A DNA stretch of 64,000 bases from Acidimicrobiaceae bacterium (GTDB taxonomy: Bacteria; Actinomycetota; Acidimicrobiia; Acidimicrobiales; Ilumatobacteraceae). This document shows, piece after piece, positions 36,820 to 45,368 of the stretch. Position 1 is the stretch's first letter. Every line of letters starts with the position of its first letter. The stretch lies in NCBI GenBank assembly GCA_020637295.1, contig JACJWF010000008.1, forward strand, positions 1 to 64,000. Reading direction: 5' to 3'. A program made the translations under genes and the position numbers. A model generated the notes under the pieces. It saw nothing but the letters and a program-made list of their open reading frames with translations, ran no database searches and had not been told where the DNA came from.

Positions 36820-38568
36820 ATGAAACTCACCGGGGCCCAAGCCCTCATCAAGTCACTGGAGATGGAAGCGGTGGAGGTCGTGTTCGGCCTCCCCGGCGGG
36901 TGCATCCTCCCGGCGTACGACCCGCTGCTGGACTCGCCGATCCGCCACGTGCTGGTCCGCCACGAGCAGGGCGCCGGCCACATGGCCGAGGGCTACGCCC
37001 ACGTCACCGGTCGCCCCGGTGTCGCCATGGTCACCTCCGGCCCGGCGGCCACCAACATGGTCACCCCGCTGATGGACGCCTACATGGACTCCGTCCCGCT
37101 GGTGGTCATCACCGGCCAGGTGGCCACCGGCGCCATCGGCAGCGACGCCTTCCAGGAGTGCGACACGGTCGGCATCACCCGCAGCACCACCAAGCACAAC
37201 GAGCTGGTGATGACGGCGCAGGACATCCCGATGGCCGTCCGCCAGGCGTTCCACATCGCCACCACCGGCCGCCCCGGCCCCACCCTGATCGACGTCCCCA
37301 AGGACTGCCTGATCAACACGATGGACTGGTACTGGCCGACCGACGAGGAAGTGGCCGCCAGCCTGCCCGGCTACCGGCCGACGATGAAGGGCCACCCGCG
37401 GATGATCAAGGAGGCCGCGAAGATGATCCTGGCGTCCGAGCGCCCGATCATCTACGCCGGTGGCGGCATCCTCAAGGCCCGTGCGGCCGACGCCCTGCGC
37501 GAGCTGGCCGAGCTGCTGGACATCCACGTGGTCACCACGCTGATGGCCCGCGGCGCCTTCCCCGACGACCACCCGCTGTGCCTCGGCATGCCGGGCATGC
37601 ACGGCAACGCCACGGCCATCAACTCGATGCAGAAGGCCGACCTGCTGATCACCCTCGGTGCCCGCTTCGACGACCGCATCACCGGCAAGGTCAGCTCGTT
37701 CGCCCCGGAGGCCAAGGTCATCCACGTGGACATCGACCCGGCCGAGCAGGGCAAGGTGCGCAAGCCGGACGTGCCGATCGTCGGCGACGCCCGCCTGGTG
37801 ATCGAGGAGATCATCAAGGCCATCCGCGACCTGAAGGCCGCCGGCACCGAGCAGGCCGACACGGGTGCGTGGAAGAGCCGGGTCAGCGGCTGGCGCGAGC
37901 AGTTCCCGCTGAGCTACGAGCAGAGCCTGCCCGGCGAGGCGCTGAAGCCCCAGTTCTGCCTGGAGCAGCTGCGCGACTCCGCCCCCGAGGGCACCATCCT
38001 CGTCAGTGGCGTGGGCCAGCACCAGATGTGGAGCAGCCAGTACTGGAAGTTCACCGAGCCGTACACCTGGGTGAACTCCGGTGGCCTGGGCACGATGGGC
38101 TTCAGCATCCCGGCCGCCATCGGCGCCAAGGTCGGCCGCCCGGACCGCACCGTGTGGGCCATCGACGGCGACGGCTGCTTCCAGATGACCGCCCAGGAGC
38201 TGGTCACCGCCGCGGTGGAGCGCATCCCCATCAAGGTGGCGATCCTCAACAACAGCTACCTCGGCATGGTCCGCCAGTGGCAGGAGATGTTCTACGACGA
38301 GCGCTACAGCGAGGTGTACCTCTCGCCCGAGGTGCCCAACTTCGTGATGTGGGCCGAGGCCATGGGGTGCGTGGGCATCCGCGTGGACAGCCCGGAGGAA
38401 GTGCAGCCGGCCATCGACAAGGCCAACAGCATCGACGACCGCCCGGTCGTCATCGACTTCCGAGTGGACGCCAGCGAGAAGGTCTTCCCGATGGTGCCCG
38501 CCGGTGTCAGCAACGACGACATGATCCTGCCCACCTGGCAGGCCTGCAACCTGGATCACCTGCGATGA
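36820..38568 (+). CDS. ilvB: Acetolactate synthase, large catalytic subunit
   Basis: This 582-residue ThDP enzyme condenses pyruvate with pyruvate or 2-ketobutyrate, the first common step of branched-chain synthesis. The catalytic Glu is in RHEQGAGHMAEGY near residue 48. The ThDP/Mg motif starts GDGCFQMTAQEL near 450. The HGNATAINSMQKADLL and FDDRITGKVSSF segments identify AHAS over other ThDP enzymes. It overlaps ilvN by four bases and is controlled by the upstream attenuator. Confidence 0.96.
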   Translation: MKLTGAQALIKSLEMEAVEVVFGLPGGCILPAYDPLLDSPIRHVLVRHEQGAGHMAEGYAHVTGRPGVAMVTSGPAATNMVTPLMDAYMDSVPLVVITGQVATGAIGSDAFQECDTVGITRSTTKHNELVMTAQDIPMAVRQAFHIATTGRPGPTLIDVPKDCLINTMDWYWPTDEEVAASLPGYRPTMKGHPRMIKEAAKMILASERPIIYAGGGILKARAADALRELAELLDIHVVTTLMARGAFPDDHPLCLGMPGMHGNATAINSMQKADLLITLGARFDDRITGKVSSFAPEAKVIHVDIDPAEQGKVRKPDVPIVGDARLVIEEIIKAIRDLKAAGTEQADTGAWKSRVSGWREQFPLSYEQSLPGEALKPQFCLEQLRDSAPEGTILVSGVGQHQMWSSQYWKFTEPYTWVNSGGLGTMGFSIPAAIGAKVGRPDRTVWAIDGDGCFQMTAQELVTAAVERIPIKVAILNNSYLGMVRQWQEMFYDERYSEVYLSPEVPNFVMWAEAMGCVGIRVDSPEEVQPAIDKANSIDDRPVVIDFRVDASEKVFPMVPAGVSNDDMILPTWQACNLDHLR

Positions 38569-39089
38569 GCGCCCCCGCCACCAACCACCACATCCTGTCC
38601 GTCCTCGTCCAGAACCGGCCCGGCGTCCTCGCCCGGGTGGCCGGCCTGTTCGCCCGGCGCGGGTTCAACATCTTCAGCCTCGCGGTCGCACCAGCGGAGG
38701 ACGAAGGCTTCAGCCGGATCACCATCGTGGTGGACGTGGAGTCCGCCCCGCTCGAGCAGATCGTCAAGCAGCTGTTCAAGCTGATCGAGGTGGTGAAGAT
38801 CAGCGAGCTGGACCCGCGCCGCAGCGTGGAGCGCGAGCTGCTCCTCGCCACCGTGCGGGCCACGCCCGAGCAGCGCGGCCAGGTGGTGGAGCTGACCAAC
38901 ATCTTCGAGGGCAAGATCCTCGCCGTGGGCGTGGAAGCCATCACCGTGTCCCTCGAAGGGCACCCCGACAAGCTGGACGATTTTGAGGAATTGCTGTCCG
39001 GTTATGGCATCGTGGAGCTTCAGCGCACCGGCCGGGTGGCGCTGCCCAAGCTCGATCGCCAGGCGCGTCTGCGCGCCGTCGCCAAGTAA
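38565..39089 (+). CDS. ilvN: Acetolactate synthase, small regulatory subunit
   Basis: This 174-residue protein has an N-terminal ACT domain (HILSVLVQNRPGVLARVAGL, then RGFNIFSLAV) and the C-terminal domain typical of IlvN/IlvH. It stimulates IlvB and confers valine feedback inhibition. The ATG overlaps the ilvB stop (ATGA), giving coupled translation of the two subunits. Confidence 0.95.
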   Translation: MSAPATNHHILSVLVQNRPGVLARVAGLFARRGFNIFSLAVAPAEDEGFSRITIVVDVESAPLEQIVKQLFKLIEVVKISELDPRRSVERELLLATVRATPEQRGQVVELTNIFEGKILAVGVEAITVSLEGHPDKLDDFEELLSGYGIVELQRTGRVALPKLDRQARLRAVAK

Positions 39090-39140
39090 CCCGTCGAATC
39101 CCGTCCCGATCTGAACGAAACACAAGGAAGGTTGGCTGTC

Positions 39141-40172
39141 ATGGCCGCACAGATGTACTACGAGGCGGACACGGATCCGTCGATCATTCGTGGCCGCAAG
39201 GTGGCCATCATCGGCTACGGCTCCCAGGGCCACGCCCACGCGCTGAACCTCAAGGAGTCCGGCGTGGATGTCGTCGTCGGCCTGCGCGAGGGCTCCAAGT
39301 CCGCTGCCAAGGCCGAGGCCGCCGGCCTGAAGGTGATGGACATCGGCGCCGCCGCCAAGTGGGCCAACGTCATCATGATGACCATGCCCGACACGGAGCA
39401 GAAGGCGACGTACGAGGAGTTCATCAAGCCGTTCATGCGCAAGGGCAAGGCCCTGGCGTTCGCCCACGGCTTCAACATCCGCTTCAAGCAGATCCGCCCG
39501 CCGAAGACGGTGGACGTCATCATGATCGCCCCCAAGGGCCCGGGCCACCTCGTGCGCCGCACCTACACCGAGGGCGGCGGCGTGCCGGCGCTCATCGCCG
39601 TGCACCAGGACGCCACCGGCGGCGCCAAGGCGCTGGCCCTGTCCTACGCGGCGGCCATCGGTGGCGCCCGTGCCGGCGTCATCGAGACCACGTTCGCGGA
39701 GGAGACCGAGACCGACCTGTTCGGCGAGCAGGCCGTGCTGTGCGGCGGCGTCACCAGCCTGGTGCAGGCCGGCTTCGAGACGCTGGTGGAGGCCGGCTAC
39801 CAGCCGGAGATGGCCTACTTCGAGTGCCTCCACGAGGTGAAGCTGATCGTCGACCTCATGTACGAGGAGGGGATCGCCGGCATGCGCTACTCGATCTCCG
39901 ACACCGCCGAGTACGGCGACCTCACCCGCGGCCCCCGCGTGGTGACGCCCCGCACGAAGACGGAGATGAAGAAGATCCTGAAGGAGATCCAGACCGGCAA
40001 GTTCGCCAAAGAGTGGATCAACGAGAGCCGGGAGAACAACCGGGCCCGCATGAAGGAACTGCAGGAGGCCGGCAAGGCACACCAGATCGAGGAAGTGGGT
40101 GCCCGCCTGCGCGGCATGATGCCTTTCCTCGGCGCCGGGAAGCAGAAGGTCGCCGACATCTCCGGCGGCTGA
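39141..40172 (+). CDS. ilvC: Ketol-acid reductoisomerase (class I)
   Basis: This 343-residue enzyme isomerises and reduces acetolactate with NADPH. The Rossmann motif VAIIGYGSQGHAHALNL near residues 20-36 and the metal-site Glu/Asp segment (ETETDLFGEQAVLCGG) are intact. The ATG at 39141 follows AAGGAAGG. It closes the ilvBNC operon; a double hairpin follows the stop. Confidence 0.97.
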   Translation: MAAQMYYEADTDPSIIRGRKVAIIGYGSQGHAHALNLKESGVDVVVGLREGSKSAAKAEAAGLKVMDIGAAAKWANVIMMTMPDTEQKATYEEFIKPFMRKGKALAFAHGFNIRFKQIRPPKTVDVIMIAPKGPGHLVRRTYTEGGGVPALIAVHQDATGGAKALALSYAAAIGGARAGVIETTFAEETETDLFGEQAVLCGGVTSLVQAGFETLVEAGYQPEMAYFECLHEVKLIVDLMYEEGIAGMRYSISDTAEYGDLTRGPRVVTPRTKTEMKKILKEIQTGKFAKEWINESRENNRARMKELQEAGKAHQIEEVGARLRGMMPFLGAGKQKVADISGG

Positions 40173-40207
40173 GCCCGGGTTTCTGGGGCTGATTTTCGCC
40201 ATCGCTC

Positions 40208-40256
40208 GAACTGGGGCTGGATTGTTGCGGGTTCCGCAACTTTCCAGCCCCAGTTC
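40208..40256. repeat. 49-bp double-hairpin element after ilvC (family C)
   Basis: The outer arms GAACTGGGGCTGGA (40208-40221) and TCCAGCCCCAGTTC (40243-40256) are a perfect 14-bp inverted repeat. The inner arms GTTGCGG (40224-40230) and CCGCAAC (40234-40240) close on GTT. A partial arm (CTGGGGCTGA) lies near 40183. The plan matches families A and B. It could also terminate the ilvBNC transcript. Confidence 0.75.
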
Positions 40257-40306
40257 CGCGTTCCGGAGCGGGTTGTCGGGCTGTGCGGCGCAGCATCGGG
40301 GTCCGG

Positions 40307-40312
40307 TACGCT
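40307..40312 (+). promoter_or_regulatory. -10 box before acyltransferase gene
   Basis: TACGCT lies nine bases before the ATG at 40322, with no ribosome site in between. It supports this start over a longer frame from 40283. Confidence 0.45.
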
Positions 40313-40321
40313 GCGCGGCCA

Positions 40322-42757
40322 ATGGGGGAGAGGGGGGACCGCTCGCTGGCCTACGCGCCCGCCTTGGACGGGGTGCGTGCCCTGGCCGTCGCCGCCGTCC
40401 TCGCATTCCACTCCGGCTACGGCTGGGCGAGTGGCGGGTTCCTCGGCGTCTCGCTGTTCTTCACCCTCTCCGGCTACCTCATCACGTCGCTGCTGCTGGT
40501 GGAGCGGAGCTGTAGCGGATCGATCTCGCTGAGGGCCTTCTGGGGCAGACGTGCCCGCCGCCTGCTGCCCGCTGCGCTGCTGTGCATCGCGCTGGTGCTG
40601 CTGGTCGCCACATGGTGGACGCCATCGCAGCGGGACCACCTGCCGGGTGATGCGATCGCCTCGGTGTTCGGTGTCGCCAACTGGCGCTTCATCGGGCTCG
40701 ACGCCTCGTACCGCGACCTGTTCCTCGGCGCGCCCAGCCCGCTGGCGCACTTCTGGTCGCTGGCGGTGGAGCAGCAGTGCTACCTCGTGCTGCCGCTGCT
40801 GGTGGCCGGGCTGCTGCGGTTCGGCCGGCGGGTCACCGGCCTGGTTCTGGCCGCGCTGGCACTGGCTGCCGGTGTGGCGGCGGTGCTGATCACCGACACC
40901 GACCTGGCCTACCAGGGCACCTTCACCCGCGCCGCCGAACTGTTGGCCGGCGCGGTGCTGGCGGTGGTGCTGGCCACCCGCCGCCCGTCGCCGCGGGCTG
41001 CCGGCTGGATGGCGGGCGCCGGCCTCGCCGCGTTCGCAGCGGCGGTCACTGGGCTCTCCCTCGAGGACACCTGGCTGTACCACGGGGGCCTGGCGGCTTC
41101 GGGGGTGGTGTGGGCGGTGCTGCTGGCAGGCCTGGCCCTGCAGACCGGCACGATGGTCAGCCGTGCGGTCGGCTGGGCGCCGCTGGCGGCGATCGGGCGG
41201 GTCAGCTACGGGCTGTACCTGTTCCACTGGCCCGTCTTCCTCCTCATCACCCCGCAACGTCTCGGCGCCGGCGGGGTTCCGCTGCTGCTGACCCGGCTGG
41301 CGGCAACCACCGCCGTCACGCTCGCCTCCTACCACCTGCTGGAGCGACCGGTCCGCAACGGTGCGGTATGGCGCGGTCGCCGTGGCGCCCTGGCGGTGCC
41401 GTTGGCCATGGGCGCGGTCGTGGCGGCGGCGCTCCTCGTGGTGCCCGCCCCGGGCTACTCCCGCACCGAGCAGTTGCTGGCCGCCGGCGATGGAGGCCCG
41501 GTGGACCTCGGCGCGTCGGCGGGTGGGGCTGCGGGCGACGGCGCGACCGCGGCAACGCCCGAGCGCACGGACCCGCCGCGGCCAGTGGTGTTGGTGATCG
41601 GCAGCGCCGCTCCGCCTGAGCTGGACACCACGCAGTGGGATGTCCACGATGCCACCCAGCCGGAGTGCCCGCTCGTGCCGGGCGTGGAGTTGCGCCTGGG
41701 TGACGGTGTGGTCGTGCCCACGGCCGCCTGCGTGCCGCTGCGTCGCCAGTTGCCGGACCTGCTGGCCACCCATCACCCCGATGCGATCGTGCTCGTCGTC
41801 GCCGCATTCGACGCGGCCGCAGTTCGCTTTGCGGATCAGCCCACGTTCCCGCGGACGGACGACCTGGTGGCCGTGGCGGCGTCGCTGCGCCGGGTGGAGG
41901 AGGAAGTGCGCCGCACGTTGGAGGACGTGGTGCAGGCGGGGGTCACCGTGGTGGTGTACAACGCCGAGCCGCGGGCTCACAGCGCCGACCGGATCCAGAC
42001 GGCCATGTTGCGTGTGGGCCTGTTCGGCGAGATCGCCACCACGCCGGCCGAACTGGTGGCCGGGCTGGCGGCCGCCGCCGGGCAGCCTGCCGCCACCGCC
42101 CCGACCATCCTGGTGCTCGGCGACTCCACCTCCCTCGACGTCGCCCAGGCGCTGCAGGACGGTGCCGACGACCGCCTGCGCGTGGTGTGGGCCGGCCGCA
42201 ACGGCTGCCCGTTCGCCGCTGTGGAGGCGGTGCGCTCCTACCCCTCGGACGCGTGGCACCCGACCAACTGCCCCGACCTCACCGCGGCCGTGCCCACGCT
42301 GGTGGACACCTACCATCCGACGGCCGTGTTGCTGGTGGTGGGCCCGACCGAGCTCACGGAGCAGCAGTTCAACGTGGGCGGCGAGGCGGCGGTGGCGGGC
42401 GACGAGGCGTTCACCGCGGCGCACGATCAGGCGATGCAGGAACTGCTGGACCTCCTGCCGGCGGGGACCCCCGTGATCGTTGCCGACAGCCCGCAGATCG
42501 CCCAGGGGATGTGGGCGTCGCCGGAGATGGCCGACCCGGCGCGACTGGCCGCGTGGAACGCACAAGTGGAGCGGTGGGCGGCAGCCCATCCCGGGGACGT
42601 GGTGGTCTGGCACTACGCCGCCGCGCTCGAGGCCTACGAAGCCGAGCACGGATCCACGCGCTCCGACGGTGTCCATCCCGAGGTGGAGGCACTGACGGAC
42701 CTGGCTCGCACCACGCTCGTGGACCAGGTGCTGGCACTGCTGCCACCTCGCTCCTAA
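40322..42757 (+). CDS. OafA-type membrane acyltransferase with two SGNH-like domains
   Basis: This 811-residue protein begins with an acyltransferase-3 domain of about ten spans; the catalytic R...H pattern is Arg19 and His30 (LDGVRALAVAAVLAFHSGYG). Two tandem SGNH-type hydrolase-like domains follow outside the membrane. The second (about 593-800) has GDS with Ser near 601 and DGVHPEVE near 781-788. In the first (about 418-565) the GDS position reads IGSAAP, so the nucleophile site is lost. Such proteins O-acetylate cell-wall or secreted polysaccharides. The substrate is unknown. Confidence 0.88.
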   Translation: MGERGDRSLAYAPALDGVRALAVAAVLAFHSGYGWASGGFLGVSLFFTLSGYLITSLLLVERSCSGSISLRAFWGRRARRLLPAALLCIALVLLVATWWTPSQRDHLPGDAIASVFGVANWRFIGLDASYRDLFLGAPSPLAHFWSLAVEQQCYLVLPLLVAGLLRFGRRVTGLVLAALALAAGVAAVLITDTDLAYQGTFTRAAELLAGAVLAVVLATRRPSPRAAGWMAGAGLAAFAAAVTGLSLEDTWLYHGGLAASGVVWAVLLAGLALQTGTMVSRAVGWAPLAAIGRVSYGLYLFHWPVFLLITPQRLGAGGVPLLLTRLAATTAVTLASYHLLERPVRNGAVWRGRRGALAVPLAMGAVVAAALLVVPAPGYSRTEQLLAAGDGGPVDLGASAGGAAGDGATAATPERTDPPRPVVLVIGSAAPPELDTTQWDVHDATQPECPLVPGVELRLGDGVVVPTAACVPLRRQLPDLLATHHPDAIVLVVAAFDAAAVRFADQPTFPRTDDLVAVAASLRRVEEEVRRTLEDVVQAGVTVVVYNAEPRAHSADRIQTAMLRVGLFGEIATTPAELVAGLAAAAGQPAATAPTILVLGDSTSLDVAQALQDGADDRLRVVWAGRNGCPFAAVEAVRSYPSDAWHPTNCPDLTAAVPTLVDTYHPTAVLLVVGPTELTEQQFNVGGEAAVAGDEAFTAAHDQAMQELLDLLPAGTPVIVADSPQIAQGMWASPEMADPARLAAWNAQVERWAAAHPGDVVVWHYAAALEAYEAEHGSTRSDGVHPEVEALTDLARTTLVDQVLALLPPRS

Positions 42758-42764
42758 TTCCGAC

Positions 42765-42793
42765 TTGCCTGGTCAGGAATAGGCGGCTAGGGT
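42765..42793 (+). promoter_or_regulatory. Promoter of metY
   Basis: TTGCCT (42765-42770) and TAGGGT (42788-42793) are spaced by 17 bases, a good sigma-70-type promoter. The start codon lies nine bases after the -10 box, so the message is leaderless or nearly so. Confidence 0.6.
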
Positions 42794-42802
42794 GCCGCCC
42801 CT

Positions 42803-44116
42803 ATGAGCAACACCTGGGGTTTCGAGACGCGGCAGATTCACGTCGGGGGCGATCCCGACACGGCCACGGGCGCCCGCGCCGTGCCGATCTACCAGACCAC
42901 GAGCTACGAGTTCCGCGACGCCGCCCACGCGGCCAACCTGTTCGCGCTGGCCGAGGTCGGCAACATCTACACCCGCATCATGAACCCCACGCAAGGTGCG
43001 CTGGAGGCCCGGATCAACTCGCTGGAGGGCGGTTGCATCACGGCCATCGGCCTGCCCGGTGCCCTGGTGGTCAGCAGCGGCCAGGCGGCCGAGACGCTGG
43101 CCATCCTGACCCTCGCGGAGGCCGGCGACCATGTCGTCGCCAGCCCGTCGCTGTACGGCGGCACCTACAACCTGTTCCACTACACCCTGCCGAAGATGGG
43201 CATCGAGGTGACGTTTGTGGACGACCCGCACAACCTCGACGAGTGGCGGGCCGCCATCAAGCCCAACACGAAGGCCTTCTACGGCGAGGTGCTGGCCAAC
43301 CCGCGCAACGACGTGTTCGACATCGAGGGCGTCAGCGAGATCGCCCACGCCAACGGCATCCCGCTGATCGTCGACAACACCGTGCCGACGCCGTTCCTCA
43401 TCCGCCCGCTGGAGTGGGGCGCGGACATCGTGGTGCACAGCCTCACCAAGTTCGCCGGCGGCCACGGCACGTCCATCGGTGGCGCCATCATCGACGGCGG
43501 CACGTTCGACTTCGGCGCCAGCGGGCGCTTCCCCAACTTCACCGAGCCCGACCCCAGCTACCACGGCCTGGCCTACTGGCCGGCGCTCGGCGCGGGCAGC
43601 TACATCCTCAAGGCCCGGGTGCAGATGCTGCGCGACCTCGGCATGGCGATCAGCCCGTTCAACGCCTTCCTCATCCTCCAGGGTCTGGAGACGCTGAGCC
43701 TGCGGATGGAGCGCCACTTCTCCAACGCCGACGCCGTCGCCAACTTCCTCGCCAACCACCCCCAGGTGGAGCAGGTGGCCTATGCCGGCCTGCCGTCCAG
43801 CCCGTGGCACGAGCGGGCCAAGAAGTACGGCGGCGGCAAGGGCTACGGCAGCGTGCTGGCCTTCGACATCGTCGGTGGCAAGGAGGCCGGCCAGAAGTTC
43901 GTGGAGGCGCTGACCCTGCACAGCCATGTCGCCAACATCGGCGACGTGCGCAGCCTGGTCATCCACCCGGCCAGCACCACCCACAGCCAGCTCACGGCGG
44001 AGGAGCAGGCCAGCACCGGCGTGCGCCCCGGCCTGATCCGCCTCAGCGTCGGCCTGGAGTCGATCGAGGACATCCTCGCCGACCTCGAGCAGGGCTTCGC
44101 CGCCGCCACGGCCTGA
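42803..44116 (+). CDS. metY: O-acetylhomoserine sulfhydrylase (homocysteine synthase)
   Basis: This 437-residue PLP enzyme of the Cys/Met metabolism family makes homocysteine from O-acetylhomoserine and sulfide. The N-terminal GFETRQIHVGGDPD, ARAVPIYQTTSYEF and NIYTRIMNPT segments are typical, and the PLP Lys lies in HSLTKFAGGHGTSIGG near residue 216. Length and motifs fit MetY better than MetB or MetC. It gives the cell a direct sulfide-assimilation step, separate from the SQR operon. Confidence 0.94.
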   Translation: MSNTWGFETRQIHVGGDPDTATGARAVPIYQTTSYEFRDAAHAANLFALAEVGNIYTRIMNPTQGALEARINSLEGGCITAIGLPGALVVSSGQAAETLAILTLAEAGDHVVASPSLYGGTYNLFHYTLPKMGIEVTFVDDPHNLDEWRAAIKPNTKAFYGEVLANPRNDVFDIEGVSEIAHANGIPLIVDNTVPTPFLIRPLEWGADIVVHSLTKFAGGHGTSIGGAIIDGGTFDFGASGRFPNFTEPDPSYHGLAYWPALGAGSYILKARVQMLRDLGMAISPFNAFLILQGLETLSLRMERHFSNADAVANFLANHPQVEQVAYAGLPSSPWHERAKKYGGGKGYGSVLAFDIVGGKEAGQKFVEALTLHSHVANIGDVRSLVIHPASTTHSQLTAEEQASTGVRPGLIRLSVGLESIEDILADLEQGFAAATA

Positions 44117-44132
44117 CGCACGGCGGGGGCCG

Positions 44133-44156
44133 GTCGCCGATCAGCTCAGCGGCGAC
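44133..44156. terminator. Hairpin between metY and the convergent phosphatase gene
   Basis: GTCGCCG (44133-44139) pairs with CGGCGAC (44150-44156) around a ten-base loop. It lies 16 bases after the metY stop and just before the phosphatase stop. There is no U-tract. Confidence 0.4.
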
Positions 44157-44162
44157 GACACC

Positions 44163-44651
44163 TCAGCTCGGTGGCGATCGCCGAGCAAGGAAGGCCCGCT
44201 GTTCGCTGGTATCCGGAACGGGACGTCCGCGTGCGGCCGAGAGCCGCGCCCAGGCGTCGTCCGGCGCAAGCCCTTCCTCGACGAGGACCGCTGCCGCGAA
44301 CAGCGACGCGCGGCCGATGCCATGACGGCAGTGGGCCACGACGTGCTCGCCCTTCGACAACCGCTCGGTCGTGTCCTGGACCGCGGCGCGGAGGGCACTC
44401 ACGGACGGGACGCCGCGGTCGACCGTCGGGACGGCGACGAAGGCCATGCCGGCGCTGTGCGCCAGTGTGGCCTCCCGTTCCAGCCCGAGCTCGTGCTCCT
44501 CGGCCGACGTCAGCATCGAGACGAGACAGCTGACGCCGGCCGCGCCGAGCGCCCGCATCTCATCGGCGAGCCAGTCGTGGCCCCGCGGACGGCTCATCGT
44601 GCTCAACGTCCCTGGTCCCGATCGGACGACGGTGTAGAGCTGTGGCCTCAA
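44163..44651 (-). CDS. Dual-specificity-type protein phosphatase
   Basis: This 162-residue protein has the Cys-based phosphatase loop HCRHGIGRAS (Cys108, Arg114) and a candidate general-acid Asp78 in VPTVDRGVPS. The start is a TTG at 44651, supported by GAGGAGG four bases upstream on the minus strand. The substrate, a phosphoprotein or phospholipid, is unknown. It is convergent with metY and divergent from an EF-Tu-like small gene. Confidence 0.85.
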   Translation of the reverse strand: MRPQLYTVVRSGPGTLSTMSRPRGHDWLADEMRALGAAGVSCLVSMLTSAEEHELGLEREATLAHSAGMAFVAVPTVDRGVPSVSALRAAVQDTTERLSKGEHVVAHCRHGIGRASLFAAAVLVEEGLAPDDAWARLSAARGRPVPDTSEQRAFLARRSPPS

Positions 44652-44714
44652 GCGACCTCCTCAGGTCCGTGTCGATGCAGCTGTCCGTTCGCGCATGCGT
44701 GGCAGTGTGTCGCG

Positions 44715-45014
44715 ATGGACAACGACTCGCCCACCGGCCGGTTCGTCGTCCGAGACGCGTTCACGCTCACGAAGCTCGGCACCTGCATCTGCGGGTACGT
44801 CGAGTCCGGCGGCGTGCGCACGGGCGACGAGTTGCGATGGTCCGATGGCGTGGCAGACCGCCAGACTAGGTGCCGGGGGATAACGATCATCCGCCAGGTC
44901 CCACCGCAGGATCCTCCCACGATGGGGCTCGTGGTGAATGACGCGCCGCCGTCCGACTTCCACGCGGGAATGGTGATCTCCGCCGTTCGTCCGGGCGCAC
45001 GACCGTCGGGGTGA
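44715..45014 (+). CDS. Orphan EF-Tu domain-2-like beta-barrel protein
   Basis: This 99-residue frame reads like domain 2 of translation GTPases: FVVRDAFTLTKLGTCICGYV, then a VRTGDELRW segment, GITIIRQ, and GLVVNDAPPSDFHAGMVI. There is no GTPase domain before it. Small stand-alone proteins of this fold are found in other bacteria, but their function is not known to me. There is no ribosome site; a start at 44715 fits the domain edge. Confidence 0.65.
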   Translation: MDNDSPTGRFVVRDAFTLTKLGTCICGYVESGGVRTGDELRWSDGVADRQTRCRGITIIRQVPPQDPPTMGLVVNDAPPSDFHAGMVISAVRPGARPSG

Positions 45015-45103
45015 ACCTCCCGACGCCGGCCGGATCTGACTCAGCCGCGCCCTCTCACGCTCGCCGCCTGAGCGCCTGCACGGTCCAGCGTTCCCTCGCC
45101 GAC

Positions 45104-45118
45104 ATTATCTGATAATCT
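45104..45118 (+). promoter_or_regulatory. Toxin-antitoxin promoter with overlapping operator
   Basis: ATTATC-T-GATAAT (45104-45116) is a perfect inverted repeat. It overlaps a -10 box, TAATCT (45113-45118), that stands seven bases before the antitoxin ATG. This is where an autorepressing Phd/YefM antitoxin would bind. The AT-rich palindrome is striking in such GC-rich DNA. Confidence 0.65.
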
Positions 45119-45125
45119 GACCACC

Positions 45126-45368
45126 ATGACCGAAGTGACCGCGACGGAGGCGTCCCGCCGATTCGCCGATCTGCTCGACGGTGTTGAGCATCGTGGCGAG
45201 CGCTACACGATCGTGCGCCGCGGCCGCGTCATCGCCCAACTCGAACCGGCGGCTACCACGGCTGGAGCAGACGCCAAAGCCCTCCTGCGACGCCACCGGA
45301 TCGATCGCGCCTGGGTGACGCAGAACGACGCGCTACGCGATGGGCTCACGGTGGAGGAACGGTTCTGA
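45126..45368 (+). CDS. Phd/YefM-family antitoxin
   Basis: This 80-residue protein has the Phd/YefM N-terminal fold (VTATEASRRFADLLDGVEHR, then GERYTIVRRGRVIAQLEP), which dimerises and binds the operator. The C-terminal tail should neutralise the toxin. The gene is leaderless and its stop overlaps the start of the PIN toxin frame. Pairing of Phd/YefM antitoxins with PIN toxins is common. Confidence 0.9.
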   Translation: MTEVTATEASRRFADLLDGVEHRGERYTIVRRGRVIAQLEPAATTAGADAKALLRRHRIDRAWVTQNDALRDGLTVEERF

